Below are positions 7,880 through 15,618 of a DNA stretch of 15,969 bases, piece after piece. Origin of the DNA: an uncultured Fretibacterium sp. (GTDB lineage: Bacteria; Synergistota; Synergistia; Synergistales; Aminobacteriaceae). The DNA is taken from NCBI GenBank assembly GCA_937911045.1, contig CALEPX010000038.1, positions 1 to 15,969 of the forward strand, in the 5' to 3' direction. Both the position numbers and the translations under genes were made by a program. Below the pieces are notes generated by a model, which saw nothing but the letters and a program-made list of their open reading frames with translations, was not told the origin of the DNA and did no database searches. Positions within the stretch are counted from its first letter, which is position 1, and each line of letters opens with the position of its first letter.

Positions 7880-8983
7880 ATGGTCGGTGATGTGAACTGC
7901 GCGGTTCTTCAGTGGAATCCTGATAAAGGCAGCTTCGATAGAACAGAAACAGCTAAGGATTATACCAAGTATGAAATTTTTGACGCAACATACTGGGGCT
8001 CGGCTGGTAATGATTCAACTGCAAAGGTCTCAGGTATTGTCGGATTGAGGGCAACAGCGGCTGACCTCGACGGAGATGGCAAAGATGAATTTGTTACTCT
8101 TCTGTTCGGATACTATCATCGTAAGGAGTGGGAGCCTTGGTGGAGGGGCTATTCTTTCAGGGCGGACTTCTTTCGTGTTTACCCGCACCTTGCGGTCTGG
8201 ACATTCAACAGAGGCTCTACAAAGCCCATTCATGATGACGCTCACGTGATGGGTGGAGGCGATAACGAGGAATATAATTTCGGTGTACTGTATGACCTGG
8301 CTGTCAAGAACAACACGAACAAAGAACTTCTCGGTAATCATCCTTTTCAGCAGCACACGTACGCTTGGTACAGCAGCCGTTTGGTAGGCACGAACCAATC
8401 CTCCGGAACAGATCCAGACAGGATAAGCTATCTGTATGGTCCGCGTGAAATATCAATAACCGCAGGCCCATTAACCGGTCAAATCGGAACATTCAGTACA
8501 GTTGACGATATTGCGGTATCTTGGAAAGACAAAAGCGGGCACGACTGTGTAACCGTATTCAAGACTAAATTAAAAAATGGACAATTTGACGGTTTTGAAG
8601 ATGGCAAAATTGCTCAGTATAAATCCAGTTTAGGCGAAGAAGAATCGTGGCGCGGACTTTTAGCTGTTGACATTGCGAGCGAGGGTGTTGAACTCGGAGC
8701 CCCCACGCATTTAAGAAAGGAATTAGAAAGAAGTTATGTCGCAGTTCTAAACGCGATCCCTTATCACGTTGACACAGTGAGCTTAGACGGGACAGCTCTT
8801 CCGCAAGCATCACAGCCCGTAAACTTCACGTTCAGCGAGGGCAGAGACGGCAAGATGAATATTGTATACGGACAGTCAACGCTAAGCTCTGGGACAAACA
8901 GTGTCAAACAGGACTTGAGCCAGACGGTTGAAACAATGCTGCTTATCGACCCTGCCGCAAACGGTAAAGCATGGGCAGGCTAA
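7880..8983 (+). CDS. Giant FG-GAP protein, segment with the third repeat
   Basis: This 367-codon open piece lies in the same frame as the preceding one. Near its N terminus is LRATAADLDGDGKDEFVTLL, a third FG-GAP-type loop. A Trp/Tyr/Arg-rich stretch follows (GYYHRKEWEPWWRGYSFR), then a His-rich section and a region with GQIGTFSTVDDIAVSWKD, which may be a degenerate repeat. The end (AANGKAWAG) overlaps the next piece by 13 bases, and one added G at 8973-8975 joins them. There is no ribosome site at its apparent ATG, so it is not an independent gene. Confidence 0.6.
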   Translation: MVGDVNCAVLQWNPDKGSFDRTETAKDYTKYEIFDATYWGSAGNDSTAKVSGIVGLRATAADLDGDGKDEFVTLLFGYYHRKEWEPWWRGYSFRADFFRVYPHLAVWTFNRGSTKPIHDDAHVMGGGDNEEYNFGVLYDLAVKNNTNKELLGNHPFQQHTYAWYSSRLVGTNQSSGTDPDRISYLYGPREISITAGPLTGQIGTFSTVDDIAVSWKDKSGHDCVTVFKTKLKNGQFDGFEDGKIAQYKSSLGEEESWRGLLAVDIASEGVELGAPTHLRKELERSYVAVLNAIPYHVDTVSLDGTALPQASQPVNFTFSEGRDGKMNIVYGQSTLSSGTNSVKQDLSQTVETMLLIDPAANGKAWAG

Positions 8984-10311
8984 AGGGCGTGGCGCAATTT
9001 GCCTCGGCAGCCGCAGGAATTTATACAGGAATCAAGACCGCATTGATGGACACTGAGGCAAAAAAAGAAACAGTCTGGAAGCCCACAAACCCGTTAAGCT
9101 GGATTGAGACAGCGGTGAATTTCTTTGAGGACAAGATTGAAACAGTTGACCAACGCACTAGCGAGACAACTACGATGACGCAGATTGATAAGAACCTCAG
9201 TACTACAACGCACGATGGAGTACTGTATACGAATACGGCAAGGCATTTCTGGCGTTATCCTGTTATGACAAGACCGCTTCCGACTTGGATGACTCTGGGC
9301 GCAAGACTAGACTCGGCGACTGTATCTCCTGATGAAGTCAAAGGCGAGCAGGAACTTTATGTAACGTTTACGATGAGCGAACAGTCAAGGATTCAGGACA
9401 CGAGCTCAGAAGTCGACTCGTTGTATCAGCCGATTCATGAAGAGGGCAATTTCTTTTCATACACGCCCTTTATAGCCGATGTCGAAGGTTATAACGAGGA
9501 TGGAATACTTGCGGGCGAAAATTCGTGGACATTCAATCACGGAACTTCGGACTTCACAAAAATGACGTTTACTGAAGCAACCCAAGACATGCAGCACACC
9601 GAAAAGAACGTTACTCCCAGCACGTTCACTAAGGTTTTCTCCGCCTTTGATAAACTTATCGGAAGGCAGGGAAATCTGGTACCTGATACGGACAACCCTA
9701 AGACATTCACGAAAGAACACAGCAAGAGCGATAGCATAAGTTTCCACTTAAATGGCAGGTCAGACCTCGCATCTAAATGGGCAGCCGGACATACAGTCTA
9801 CATGCAGCCTTTTGTTGCCAAAGAGGGAGCGATGACTCTTGCAACTGCTGTAACACTCGATACTACCAAGAATTACACATTATGGGACACAGATAGCGTA
9901 TATATGCAGAAACCTGACCCGGCGTTGCTACTTCCGCTGAAATTCATGAAAGAGGGCGATGAATTCATAGCCAATACTAAAAAGTCAGCAATGAATATCA
10001 GGGGAATAAAATTTTACATGCCTGATTACGCGTTCTTCTCTGATAACAGACTTATGAACGGTCAGGATTATGAAATCCGTGTGCCGCTTTACAATGCCAG
10101 CTTTGTGGAAACCAGCAAAGATTTTACAGTCAGGCTTTCGTGGTCAAGCAGCAATTCTCCTAAAGCTCAGAAGAATATGATTGCCGAGACATCTATGAAA
10201 CTAGGCGGTTGGAGGAACGATAAAAATAACAATAAGGGCTGGGCCATATTCAACTGGAGACCGAATCTTCCGTCATGTCTAGGCACAAAAAAACATATTA
10301 TTTATATGTAG
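8971..10311 (+). CDS. Giant FG-GAP protein, central segment
   Basis: This is a 446-codon open piece. It starts with an Ala/Gly-rich stretch (VAQFASAAAGIYTGIKTAL) and continues with Thr-rich, polar sequence. Later motifs include DYAFFSDNRLMNGQDYEIRV and RVPLYNASFVETSKDFTVRL, which resemble an extracellular beta-sandwich (CARDB/adhesion-type) module. I do not recognise the central part. The frame fails at A7 10287-10293; with A8 it reads on as GTKKTYYLYVEIDPEH. Confidence 0.6.
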   Translation: MGRLKGVAQFASAAAGIYTGIKTALMDTEAKKETVWKPTNPLSWIETAVNFFEDKIETVDQRTSETTTMTQIDKNLSTTTHDGVLYTNTARHFWRYPVMTRPLPTWMTLGARLDSATVSPDEVKGEQELYVTFTMSEQSRIQDTSSEVDSLYQPIHEEGNFFSYTPFIADVEGYNEDGILAGENSWTFNHGTSDFTKMTFTEATQDMQHTEKNVTPSTFTKVFSAFDKLIGRQGNLVPDTDNPKTFTKEHSKSDSISFHLNGRSDLASKWAAGHTVYMQPFVAKEGAMTLATAVTLDTTKNYTLWDTDSVYMQKPDPALLLPLKFMKEGDEFIANTKKSAMNIRGIKFYMPDYAFFSDNRLMNGQDYEIRVPLYNASFVETSKDFTVRLSWSSSNSPKAQKNMIAETSMKLGGWRNDKNNNKGWAIFNWRPNLPSCLGTKKHIIYM

Positions 10312-11396
10312 AAATTGACCCAGAGCACTTAATTTCTGAAGTTCACGAAGAACGCTATAAAGATGATACTGGGACGATTAGCGATTACGGCGGAAATAAC
10401 ACTGGATTTTATCCGTTCTACGCTTATAATCAAGGCGAGAAACCCGATGAGATACAAACTTCCGAAGCGTTCAAAGTTGCTTCTGACGCAGCTTCAATCA
10501 CTAGCGTAAACATTACGGACAGCGAAGGGAATTTAATACAAGATCTTGCGGCTTACCTCAAAGCACGTGAAAGCAGACAGTTTGTAACACTTACGGCGAA
10601 CTTCACGTATAACGGGCCTGATGCAGCGTACGCGTTCTTTGGAGGCCATATATTAACGCAGGAAGGGCATGAATTATATCCGAGTCCAAGCCTCAATAAC
10701 GTAGTACTAATTGACACGCTTCCTTATCAGTATGTCGAAGACGTATTTGCGTTCCAGGACTTTGCGTTGTTCAACGGATATAACAGTGTTATGTTTACAT
10801 TGTCGCCAGAGGATGTAATAGCTTCAGCTGATGCCGCTATGTTTGGAGTAATAGCTATTACTTATGAAGAAATAGCAGCGGTGGAAGCATATTTGGGCGA
10901 GGATCCGACATTTACACTTGACGAAATTCCCGACGACATCGTTGCAAGCGCAACGGAACAAACTTACACGCTTAAGGCAAACGAAGAAGTTTTCTGGAAG
11001 ATTTCAAGCGTAAAATTAAACGATACTGTCTCAACGTCGGACGAAGATGACGAAGAATACGATGATAGAATTTATCTGAGCATAAATCTTGAAACCGCCA
11101 GCAAGGACGAAGCAGCAACGAGCGATTACGGCGGGGAAGTAACAATAACAGTTACTTCAATAAAAGGCTATACGCCCAAAGGAGACTATGAGATAACGAT
11201 TCAGAAATCCGCAAATGACGGCAATGAATGGACAGACGCAGGAACTCTGAAGTTCTCCACGACCGACAGCGAAAAAAGCAACGGCAATAAGGCGCATTCA
11301 TCGTCGAACGGTGGCGGCGGCTGTAATGCTGGCTTTACGTTCTTTGCATTGAGCCTTGTCTTATCAGCACTAATTTTAAGACGTAAAGCACTCTAA
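10275..11396 (+). CDS. Giant FG-GAP protein, C-terminal segment with Synergist-CTERM
   Basis: This is a 373-codon open piece. Early on is HLISEVHEERYKDDTGTISD, which together with the preceding strand pattern fits an adhesion-type beta-sandwich. Further Thr/Ser-rich beta regions follow. An acidic stretch, TSDEDDEEYDD, lies in the last third. The end is SSSNGGGGCN, a hydrophobic segment (FTFFALSLVLSALIL) and RRKAL, which matches the Synergist-CTERM signal. A terminator follows within 20 bases, so this is the true 3' end of the unit. Confidence 0.7.
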   Translation: MSRHKKTYYLYVEIDPEHLISEVHEERYKDDTGTISDYGGNNTGFYPFYAYNQGEKPDEIQTSEAFKVASDAASITSVNITDSEGNLIQDLAAYLKARESRQFVTLTANFTYNGPDAAYAFFGGHILTQEGHELYPSPSLNNVVLIDTLPYQYVEDVFAFQDFALFNGYNSVMFTLSPEDVIASADAAMFGVIAITYEEIAAVEAYLGEDPTFTLDEIPDDIVASATEQTYTLKANEEVFWKISSVKLNDTVSTSDEDDEEYDDRIYLSINLETASKDEAATSDYGGEVTITVTSIKGYTPKGDYEITIQKSANDGNEWTDAGTLKFSTTDSEKSNGNKAHSSSNGGGGCNAGFTFFALSLVLSALILRRKAL

Positions 11397-11410
11397 AATT
11401 TTTGAATAAT

Positions 11411-11442
11411 TCCGCAGTTTTTACGGCTGTGGAGTTTTTTTT
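11411..11442 (+). terminator. Rho-independent terminator after the giant protein gene
   Basis: TCCGCAG (11411-11417) pairs with CTGTGGA (11427-11433), with one G-U pair, around a 9-base loop. T8 follows at 11435-11442. Confidence 0.8.
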
Positions 11443-11465
11443 GCTTTACTGAGCGTCATGATAAC

Positions 11466-11591
11466 TCACATCCTAGATTGAAAGTTTTGCAGAGCTTCAT
11501 TGGAAATTTTTGCGTGAATGATAGGCGTGTGAGAAATCACTGTCTCTCCGATGAGGCGAATATCATGCTCAGACACATCCACGACAACCAT
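11466..11591 (-). pseudogene. Possible gene-end remnant on the minus strand
   Basis: From ATG 11591 the frame reads MVVVDVSEHDIRLIGETVIS, then HTPIIHAKISNEALQNFQ and a TGA stop at 11468-11466. The composition looks like real protein. It has no ribosome site and the upstream frame closes after about ten more codons. It may be the 3' end of a lost gene. I do not recognise the family. Confidence 0.25.
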
Positions 11592-11650
11592 GCCAACGTG
11601 AATTGATGGACTTGATTTTCAACTCTCGCCTACGAACGTATTTTGTTTGC

Positions 11651-11679
11651 TTGCATTCGTGTTCGTCTTGTGATAAAAT
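11651..11679 (+). promoter_or_regulatory. Promoter of the RelB/DinJ antitoxin gene
   Basis: TTGCAT (11651-11656) is followed after 17 bases by TAAAAT (11674-11679), with TGA just before the -10 box as in an extended -10 element. It lies 44 bases upstream of the antitoxin ATG. Confidence 0.65.
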
Positions 11680-11722
11680 TTCTTTAATGAATTAAGCAGG
11701 CACTGGAAGGGAAAGAATAAAT

Positions 11723-11998
11723 ATGGCACTAGCAACATTAACATCAAGGGTTGACGCGCAAGATAAGAGTAATTTTGCGGCACTGTGTGATTCCATCGGG
11801 ATTACAACATCAGCCGCTGTAAATATGTTCGTCAAAGCCGCGGTTCGGGAAAACAGAATCCCGTTCGAGGTAAAAGGCGATCCGGCTAATCAGCTTAATA
11901 ACATTAATCGCGAGACCATGCTTGAGGCTGAAAGAAGCGCTCGTGATCCAAAGGCTTATTCTGTGACAGACGCACTCAGAGAGCTGAAGAAGGACTGA
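11723..11998 (+). CDS. RelB/DinJ-family antitoxin without a partner toxin
   Basis: This 91-residue ribbon-helix-helix antitoxin would bind DNA as a dimer and neutralise a RelE/YafQ-type mRNA-cleaving toxin through its C-terminal half. The N terminus ATLTSRVDAQDKSNFAALCD gives the beta strand and first helix. GITTSAAVNMFVKAAVREN gives the second helix, typical of the family, and IPFEV follows it as expected. A GGAAGG lies at 11705-11710, a rather long 12 bases before the ATG. Normally the toxin gene overlaps or follows within a few bases. Here a fragment of feoB begins immediately after the stop, and no toxin frame is visible on either strand. The gene could be an orphan left by deletion, or could act on a toxin encoded elsewhere. 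Confidence 0.8.
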   Translation: MALATLTSRVDAQDKSNFAALCDSIGITTSAAVNMFVKAAVRENRIPFEVKGDPANQLNNINRETMLEAERSARDPKAYSVTDALRELKKD

Positions 11999-12000
11999 GA

Positions 12001-12159
12001 CGGCACGCTACACTCTTCAACCAGCTCACAGGCGCAACTCAAAGAGCAGGCAATTTCCCCGGTGTTACAGTCGACAGAAAGGACGGCGCAATTCGCGGAC
12101 ACCCCGACACTCTAATCACTGACTTCCCGGGAATATACTCGATGTCGCCATACAAGTGA
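12001..12159 (+). pseudogene. Fragment of the FeoB ferrous-iron transporter G domain
   Basis: The frame reads TLFNQLTGATQRAGNFPGVT, then VDRKDG and LITDFPGIYSMSPYK before TGA at 12157-12159. These are characteristic of FeoB: the end of the P-loop (KTTLFN), the GNxPGVTV switch I motif and the DxPGIYSLSPY G3 region. The GxxxxGK part of the P-loop is gone, as are the rest of the G domain and the membrane domain; the full protein has roughly 600-800 residues. The fragment begins directly after the antitoxin stop codon, which marks a rearrangement junction. It cannot encode a working transporter. Confidence 0.75.
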
Positions 12160-12201
12160 GAGTCAGTTTTTGAACATCGCAACTCGTAAAGACGTGCACC
12201 G

Positions 12202-13197
12202 TTATTCGTCGCAGGGAAAAACTATGCCTACCTGCTTGCGGGCTATTTCTGCCGTTTCCAACACGGTTACGGACACTTCCAGACCTCTCGTCATGCGAGC
12301 ATAGTCTTTTTCCGCAAAAATCTTGGCGAACTCTTGGAACTCATGCACCATACGGTGACTGTAACGGTTGAGTTCGTTATGGATCGTAACGCCGCTGCCA
12401 CGAAGCTGCATCTCGAAAGAACGCAATTCATTGGGAGTATCTGTCACTTTGATATAACCTTTTTCACCTTGGATAGTAGCATAGCCCGGGCTTTCCGAAT
12501 CCTTCGCGCCGATTGCCAGAGCGAGAAAACCGGGATATCTCATATTGACAATACCGCTGGTGTCGATGCCGTTGAATCCTAGATTTGCCGTATAGCTGAC
12601 TTCTTCCGGCGCACCGAACAGACCTATGATGAGATTGAGATTGTAAATATTGATGTCGTACAAAGCTCCACCGCTCTTTTGTGGGTCAAAAGCAGGAAGA
12701 ACCTCACCTTGTAAATATTTGTCGTAGCGGCTGGAATATTGGGAGTAGTTCGCCACTACCGCTTTGATTTTCCCTAATTTGGGCAGATTCTCCCGAATGG
12801 CGACAAAGTTTGGCAAGTAGTGAAGCGTTACTGCCTCAAATACATAGAGATGCTTGGAAAAGGCTAATTCCTTTAATTCCCGAACTTCTCTTGCTGTCGA
12901 GGCAAAGGGCTTTTCCACGATGACATTCTTGCCGGCTAAAAGCGCCTTTTTCGTGTACTCATAGTGAACGCTGTTAATCAACCCCACATACACAAAATCA
13001 ATATCCGGGGCAGCCAAAAGTGCATCATAATCCGTGTAGATCTTGGGGATAGAGTAGGCAGCTGCCAACTCCTCCGCAGCCTCCCTGCTGGAAGGACGGG
13101 AAAAAATAGCCCTGACATCAATCTCCGGCACTTCCTTCAATGCGAGAAGCGCTCCTTCCTTCACGATGAAACCTGTTCCTAAAATCGCTAATTTCAT
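12202..13197 (-). CDS. Gfo/Idh/MocA-family oxidoreductase
   Basis: This 331-residue, NAD(P)-dependent cytosolic dehydrogenase acts on a sugar or related small molecule; the length is normal for the family. The Rossmann fold starts at once with MKLAILGTGFI (G7-T8-G9). VEKPFAS (EKP at 95-97) is the second signature, with the conserved Lys near the nicotinamide. SGGALYDINIYNLNL (about 175-189) is the usual GG---D-x-x-Y core of the C-terminal sheet domain; the residue often found as Gly after D-I is Asn here. AAAGGA lies 12 bases before the ATG. It is the last gene of the minus-strand unit, 43 bases after the hydrolase stop. The substrate cannot be told. The frame is intact, unlike many in the window. 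Confidence 0.85.
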   Translation of the reverse strand: MKLAILGTGFIVKEGALLALKEVPEIDVRAIFSRPSSREAAEELAAAYSIPKIYTDYDALLAAPDIDFVYVGLINSVHYEYTKKALLAGKNVIVEKPFASTAREVRELKELAFSKHLYVFEAVTLHYLPNFVAIRENLPKLGKIKAVVANYSQYSSRYDKYLQGEVLPAFDPQKSGGALYDINIYNLNLIIGLFGAPEEVSYTANLGFNGIDTSGIVNMRYPGFLALAIGAKDSESPGYATIQGEKGYIKVTDTPNELRSFEMQLRGSGVTIHNELNRYSHRMVHEFQEFAKIFAEKDYARMTRGLEVSVTVLETAEIARKQVGIVFPCDE

Positions 13198-13240
13198 TTT
13201 GTATCACATTCCTTTGAAAAATATAAAAGTCGTTCAAAAA

Positions 13241-13939
13241 TCAACACAAATTTTGAACCAAAAAAGTTACCGCCACATTTGCGGCATGTTCAACGTCTTG
13301 AGAAAAGCCGTGATCTAATATGAATTTCGCTGTTTTTGTACCATGAATGACACATACTTTGTCTTCATACTTCGATGCCGTTTTGAAAATCGGCAACTGT
13401 GCAGCAACTTTGATATATTCCCGCCCTACTCGGTAGGACGCATAAATATTAATGTCAATATATGCAGACGGTTCGGCAGAATTAAAAGTTACGCCGAAAA
13501 GCACACCTCTAGCGCTGTCCTCACGCAAAACCGCAGCCAGAGCCATAAGCACAACATTTGCAAAAGCGTCGGTTCCAAGCTCTCCCGCTACCATGCTACT
13601 TACTACGCCACCCTGCGAATGTCCTAGGATTGAGATTGAAGTTGCTTCGGAAATTGTTTTTGCATAAGCGTACACCTTCTTTGCATACTCAATCTCATTC
13701 AAAACGGTCATATCCTGAAAACGCCCTTCGCTCTCGCCGTGTCCGTTGAAGTCAAACAGCAAAGACGCTATGCCTTTAACCTCCAATTTGTCGGCAACAG
13801 TGGTTAAAAGCTCAAATTGTTTATTGGACGTAAATCCGTCCAGAATCATAACCAACGGATAAGAATTTTTTCCGTCAAGTGTTTGCAGGATTGCCGATAA
13901 TTTGCCGTAATCTCTGTCAATCCAAAATTTCTTTTGCAT
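13241..13939 (-). CDS. Alpha/beta hydrolase (cinnamoyl esterase-like), probably lacking the acid residue
   Basis: This is a serine hydrolase-fold protein of about 232 residues from ATG 13939. An in-frame TTG at 13948 is only 3 bases from AAGGAG (13952-13957), so the ATG is preferred although its spacing is a long 12 bases. Numbered from the TTG, SILGHSQGGVV gives nucleophile Ser111, and LLFDFNGHGESEG (63-75) is typical of the family. Two things are odd. The oxyanion-hole HG motif reads LDGFTSNKQ (Asp37 in place of His). After CVIHGT (199-204) the sequence jumps to DHGFSQDVEHAANVA, leaving out roughly 25 residues that normally hold the catalytic Asp. DHGF supplies His213. It may be an inactive or altered esterase, or an in-frame deletion product. 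It follows tetR directly. Confidence 0.75.
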   Translation of the reverse strand: MQKKFWIDRDYGKLSAILQTLDGKNSYPLVMILDGFTSNKQFELLTTVADKLEVKGIASLLFDFNGHGESEGRFQDMTVLNEIEYAKKVYAYAKTISEATSISILGHSQGGVVSSMVAGELGTDAFANVVLMALAAVLREDSARGVLFGVTFNSAEPSAYIDINIYASYRVGREYIKVAAQLPIFKTASKYEDKVCVIHGTKTAKFILDHGFSQDVEHAANVAVTFLVQNLC

Positions 13940-13960
13940 TTTTGTCAAATACTCCTTGTG

Positions 13961-14108
13961 TCAGTTCCCAAATTTTTCATACAAGTTTGGAAGCATACTG
14001 CCAATTTGCGTAAACTCCGTCATATCGTGAACCATTTCATAGGACAGAGTTTCCATCGTTTCGCGAGTCGTAACAATACTCTTGAAGCACCGCTTAATAC
14101 CATAGCAA
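13961..14108 (-). pseudogene. Displaced C-terminal part of the TetR regulator
   Basis: After the TetR frame stops at 14109, adding one base near 14121 and one near 14080 continues it as VDTLIAMVLSGAS, then SIVTTRETMETLSYEMVHDM and GSMLPNLYEKFGN. It ends at TGA 13963-13961. The repaired protein has about 188 residues, the usual TetR length. The stop lies 3 bases before the AAGGAG of the hydrolase gene, as expected in a compact operon, which supports this as the true end. Confidence 0.55.
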
Positions 14109-14525
14109 TCAATGTGTCGACACAGTTGCGTTTAACATTCGGTCAATCACTTTTTCTTTTACGATTCGATAATGTTCGTCTGTCGTTGTCATTTCATTGG
14201 AAATCAGCAAAATGAACTCAGAATCATCGCGTATCATTGACATTACCTCATTAAATACGGCGCGAACAGCATCTGCCACATGTTTTAAATACATGTCCTG
14301 TTTCTGCGTGACAAAATCATCGATCACCGCTTGCAAAAGTTTTTCTTTAGAACCAAAACGATACACCAGCAAAGCTGCATTTACTCCTGCCGTTTTCCCT
14401 ATCATTCGAGTCGTTGCGCTGTGAAAACCATAATGTGCAAAACAGTGATAGGCGGCTTTTAGAATATATTTTTTCGTCGGTTGTAAATCTTGGCTGCGAG
14501 GTTTGCGTTTTTTTGTTAGGCTCAT
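14109..14525 (-). CDS. TetR-family transcriptional regulator (open N-terminal part)
   Basis: This is a DNA-binding repressor that responds to a small ligand. Residues 19-67 form the TetR helix-turn-helix domain: ILKAAYHCFAHYGFHSATTR, then MIGKTAGVNAALLVYRFGSK and EKLLQAVIDDF. The more usual VSxxxLYxHFxSKEEL pattern is recognisable. The frame stops at 138 codons, short for the family; the missing ligand-domain end is found just downstream in shifted frames. GGAG lies just before the ATG. The gene heads the operon with the hydrolase and oxidoreductase, behind a promoter with an overlapping palindrome, so it probably represses itself and the two enzymes. The inducer is unknown. Confidence 0.8.
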   Translation of the reverse strand: MSLTKKRKPRSQDLQPTKKYILKAAYHCFAHYGFHSATTRMIGKTAGVNAALLVYRFGSKEKLLQAVIDDFVTQKQDMYLKHVADAVRAVFNEVMSMIRDDSEFILLISNEMTTTDEHYRIVKEKVIDRMLNATVSTH

Positions 14526-14544
14526 TTCTCCATTACTCCGAATT

Positions 14545-14564
14545 TAATTATCTAGCTAAATATT
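14545..14564. promoter_or_regulatory. Operator-like imperfect palindrome upstream of tetR
   Basis: AATTATCTAGCTAAATATT, centred on AGCT, pairs at seven of nine positions. It lies between the -10 box and the TetR start codon, where a self-repressing TetR dimer would block transcription. It is AT-rich, so chance cannot be excluded. Confidence 0.4.
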
Positions 14565-14589
14565 AATATACGCTTCCCATAACTGTCAA
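14561..14589 (-). promoter_or_regulatory. Promoter of the tetR-hydrolase-oxidoreductase operon
   Basis: On the minus strand a perfect TTGACA (14589-14584) is followed after 17 bases by TTAATA (14566-14561). Transcription would start near 14554, inside the palindrome. Confidence 0.7.
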
Positions 14590-14803
14590 GAGGGCTAAAA
14601 ATTTTTTTAGATATTGTTACATCCCCGTCCCATCTAGGAACACCACGGTCATGCCACTATCCGCGCCTACTGTCACATAATCCGAGTATTCTCGGAAACT
14701 CATCGCTTCCACCATCTATATTTTCATTCATAATTTTTTGGCTCCCACACCAAATTCCGCCGTTCTTGCGAGTATAACAATTTTTACCCTGCCAATATGG
14801 GCG
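14590..14803. other. Intergenic region with a very short frame
   Basis: A 32-codon minus-strand frame (14617-14715) reads MVEAMSFREYSDYVTVGADS, then GMTVVFLDGTGM. It looks protein-like but has no partner or ribosome site. It may be another gene scrap. No RNA gene or terminator was clear. Confidence 0.25.
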
Positions 14804-15040
14804 TTAAATTAACATTTCCTTGTCTAATAGAAGCATTTTAGCGCCTGTCTTCACAATTTTAACGAATGATACGTCATTGAATGACAGCTCATACTGAAAT
14901 TGCCAATCACTCAGAGCCTTGCGTACTTTCGCAGTGGAGTTTTGAAGAGCGGTAGTTGTGCGCTTGAACGCTTCGGTTTCCTCGTAGATTTCCACAACAC
15001 GCTTTATCAACTCTTGGTCTGAAGCGTTTTCAACCCACAC
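14804..15040 (-). CDS. Hypothetical protein fragment, helical
   Basis: A 78-codon frame begins at an internal GTG. Its first half (SDQELIKRVVEIYEETEAFK) is highly charged and probably helical. Upstream in a neighbouring frame is protein-like sequence, GDLRRDGRTVEEYLEKFGEA. Adding a base after GEAEK would join the two, and a further upstream stretch in a third frame (IPEKLSSPKQKYISTKTEME, then RAQTILDNNSV) may also belong. The true gene is thus probably about 150 codons, from near 15245 to 14804. No family is recognised. Confidence 0.4.
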   Translation of the reverse strand: MWVENASDQELIKRVVEIYEETEAFKRTTTALQNSTAKVRKALSDWQFQYELSFNDVSFVKIVKTGAKMLLLDKEMLI

Positions 15041-15153
15041 CTTGTTAAAGGAGCAATTTACTTCTCGGCTTCTCCAAACTTCTCCAGATATTCCTCTACA
15101 GTCCGTCCGTCTCTCCTCAGATCACCTAGAGAAAGTGTAGCACTGAATTGTTG

Positions 15154-15618
15154 TCAAGAATTGTCTGAGCACGCTCCATTTCTGTTTTCGTACTTATATA
15201 CTTCTGTTTCGGGCTGCTCAGTTTTTCTGGAATGGTTCTGACTATCAATCATCGGTTTAACAATATTTTCTCTGAAATACTTCTCTGTCTTAATCTTACA
15301 GAACCCCATCATTTCCTGCTTGCATCGAGGTTCAGTGCAAAACTCAAGCTCGGGCTTCACCTTAACTTCGGTAGTAGCTTCGATACTGCCAATACCTAAG
15401 CTTTGTACTGAAATCTCGGATTGAATGAGCGGCAATGTCAAAGTAGTCCGATCAGGGTTGCCAAACTTCTTCCTTGTGATTATCGTGCTTGGATTCGCCA
15501 TAACGATTTTATCAGGGTATTTCTCAATGACCACACTCCAGCCTTGATAAAAGTCCGCATTGACAAGACAATTTGACGGCATCATGCTGGCTCGTCTCAT
15601 CAACCCGTACCGGATCAA
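15154..15618 (-). CDS. Hypothetical protein, frame probably disrupted
   Basis: This is a 154-codon frame with no plausible start or ribosome site at its 5' end (TTG 15618 directly after a TGA). The central part looks genuine: VNADFYQGWSVVIEKYPDKI, then a Thr/Ile-rich stretch. A Cys cluster follows, FCTEPRCKQEMMGFC (C-x4-C-x6-C), that might bind a metal. The last 20 or so codons read less naturally than an alternative frame there. It may be one of several pieces of a single minus-strand gene running from about 15770 to 14804. No family is recognised. Confidence 0.35.
   Translation of the reverse strand: MIRYGLMRRASMMPSNCLVNADFYQGWSVVIEKYPDKIVMANPSTIITRKKFGNPDRTTLTLPLIQSEISVQSLGIGSIEATTEVKVKPELEFCTEPRCKQEMMGFCKIKTEKYFRENIVKPMIDSQNHSRKTEQPETEVYKYENRNGACSDNS

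Larger units (their letters stand above)
6774..11396 (+). pseudogene. Giant secreted FG-GAP/VCBS-repeat protein with Synergist-CTERM tail, frame broken repeatedly
   Basis: The gene starts at ATG 6774 and ends at 11396, about 1540 codons in all. It carries a signal peptide (MQKFNFKFSLLIFGG...), at least three FG-GAP-type calcium-loop repeats and a terminal Synergist-CTERM. The frame is lost at G6 (6813-6818), near 7030 and 7033-7036, near 7148, at three places between 7826 and 7878, at 8973-8975 and at A7 (10287-10293). Each break is repaired by adding one base, and the repaired junctions read as natural protein: AQALDKNGVFSD, MAREALMSHNFEK, KTFERAGKTIKLDLIPAP, GKAWGRLKG and LGTKKTYYLYVE. It is probably one intact surface protein in the organism, perhaps binding ligands or calcium, but could be a genuine pseudogene. 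The open segments are listed separately. Confidence 0.7.

Noticed and set aside
11466..11640. Possible small RNA between the terminator and the antitoxin gene
   Set aside because: No terminator or strong promoter was found; a minus-strand coding remnant explains the sequence better.
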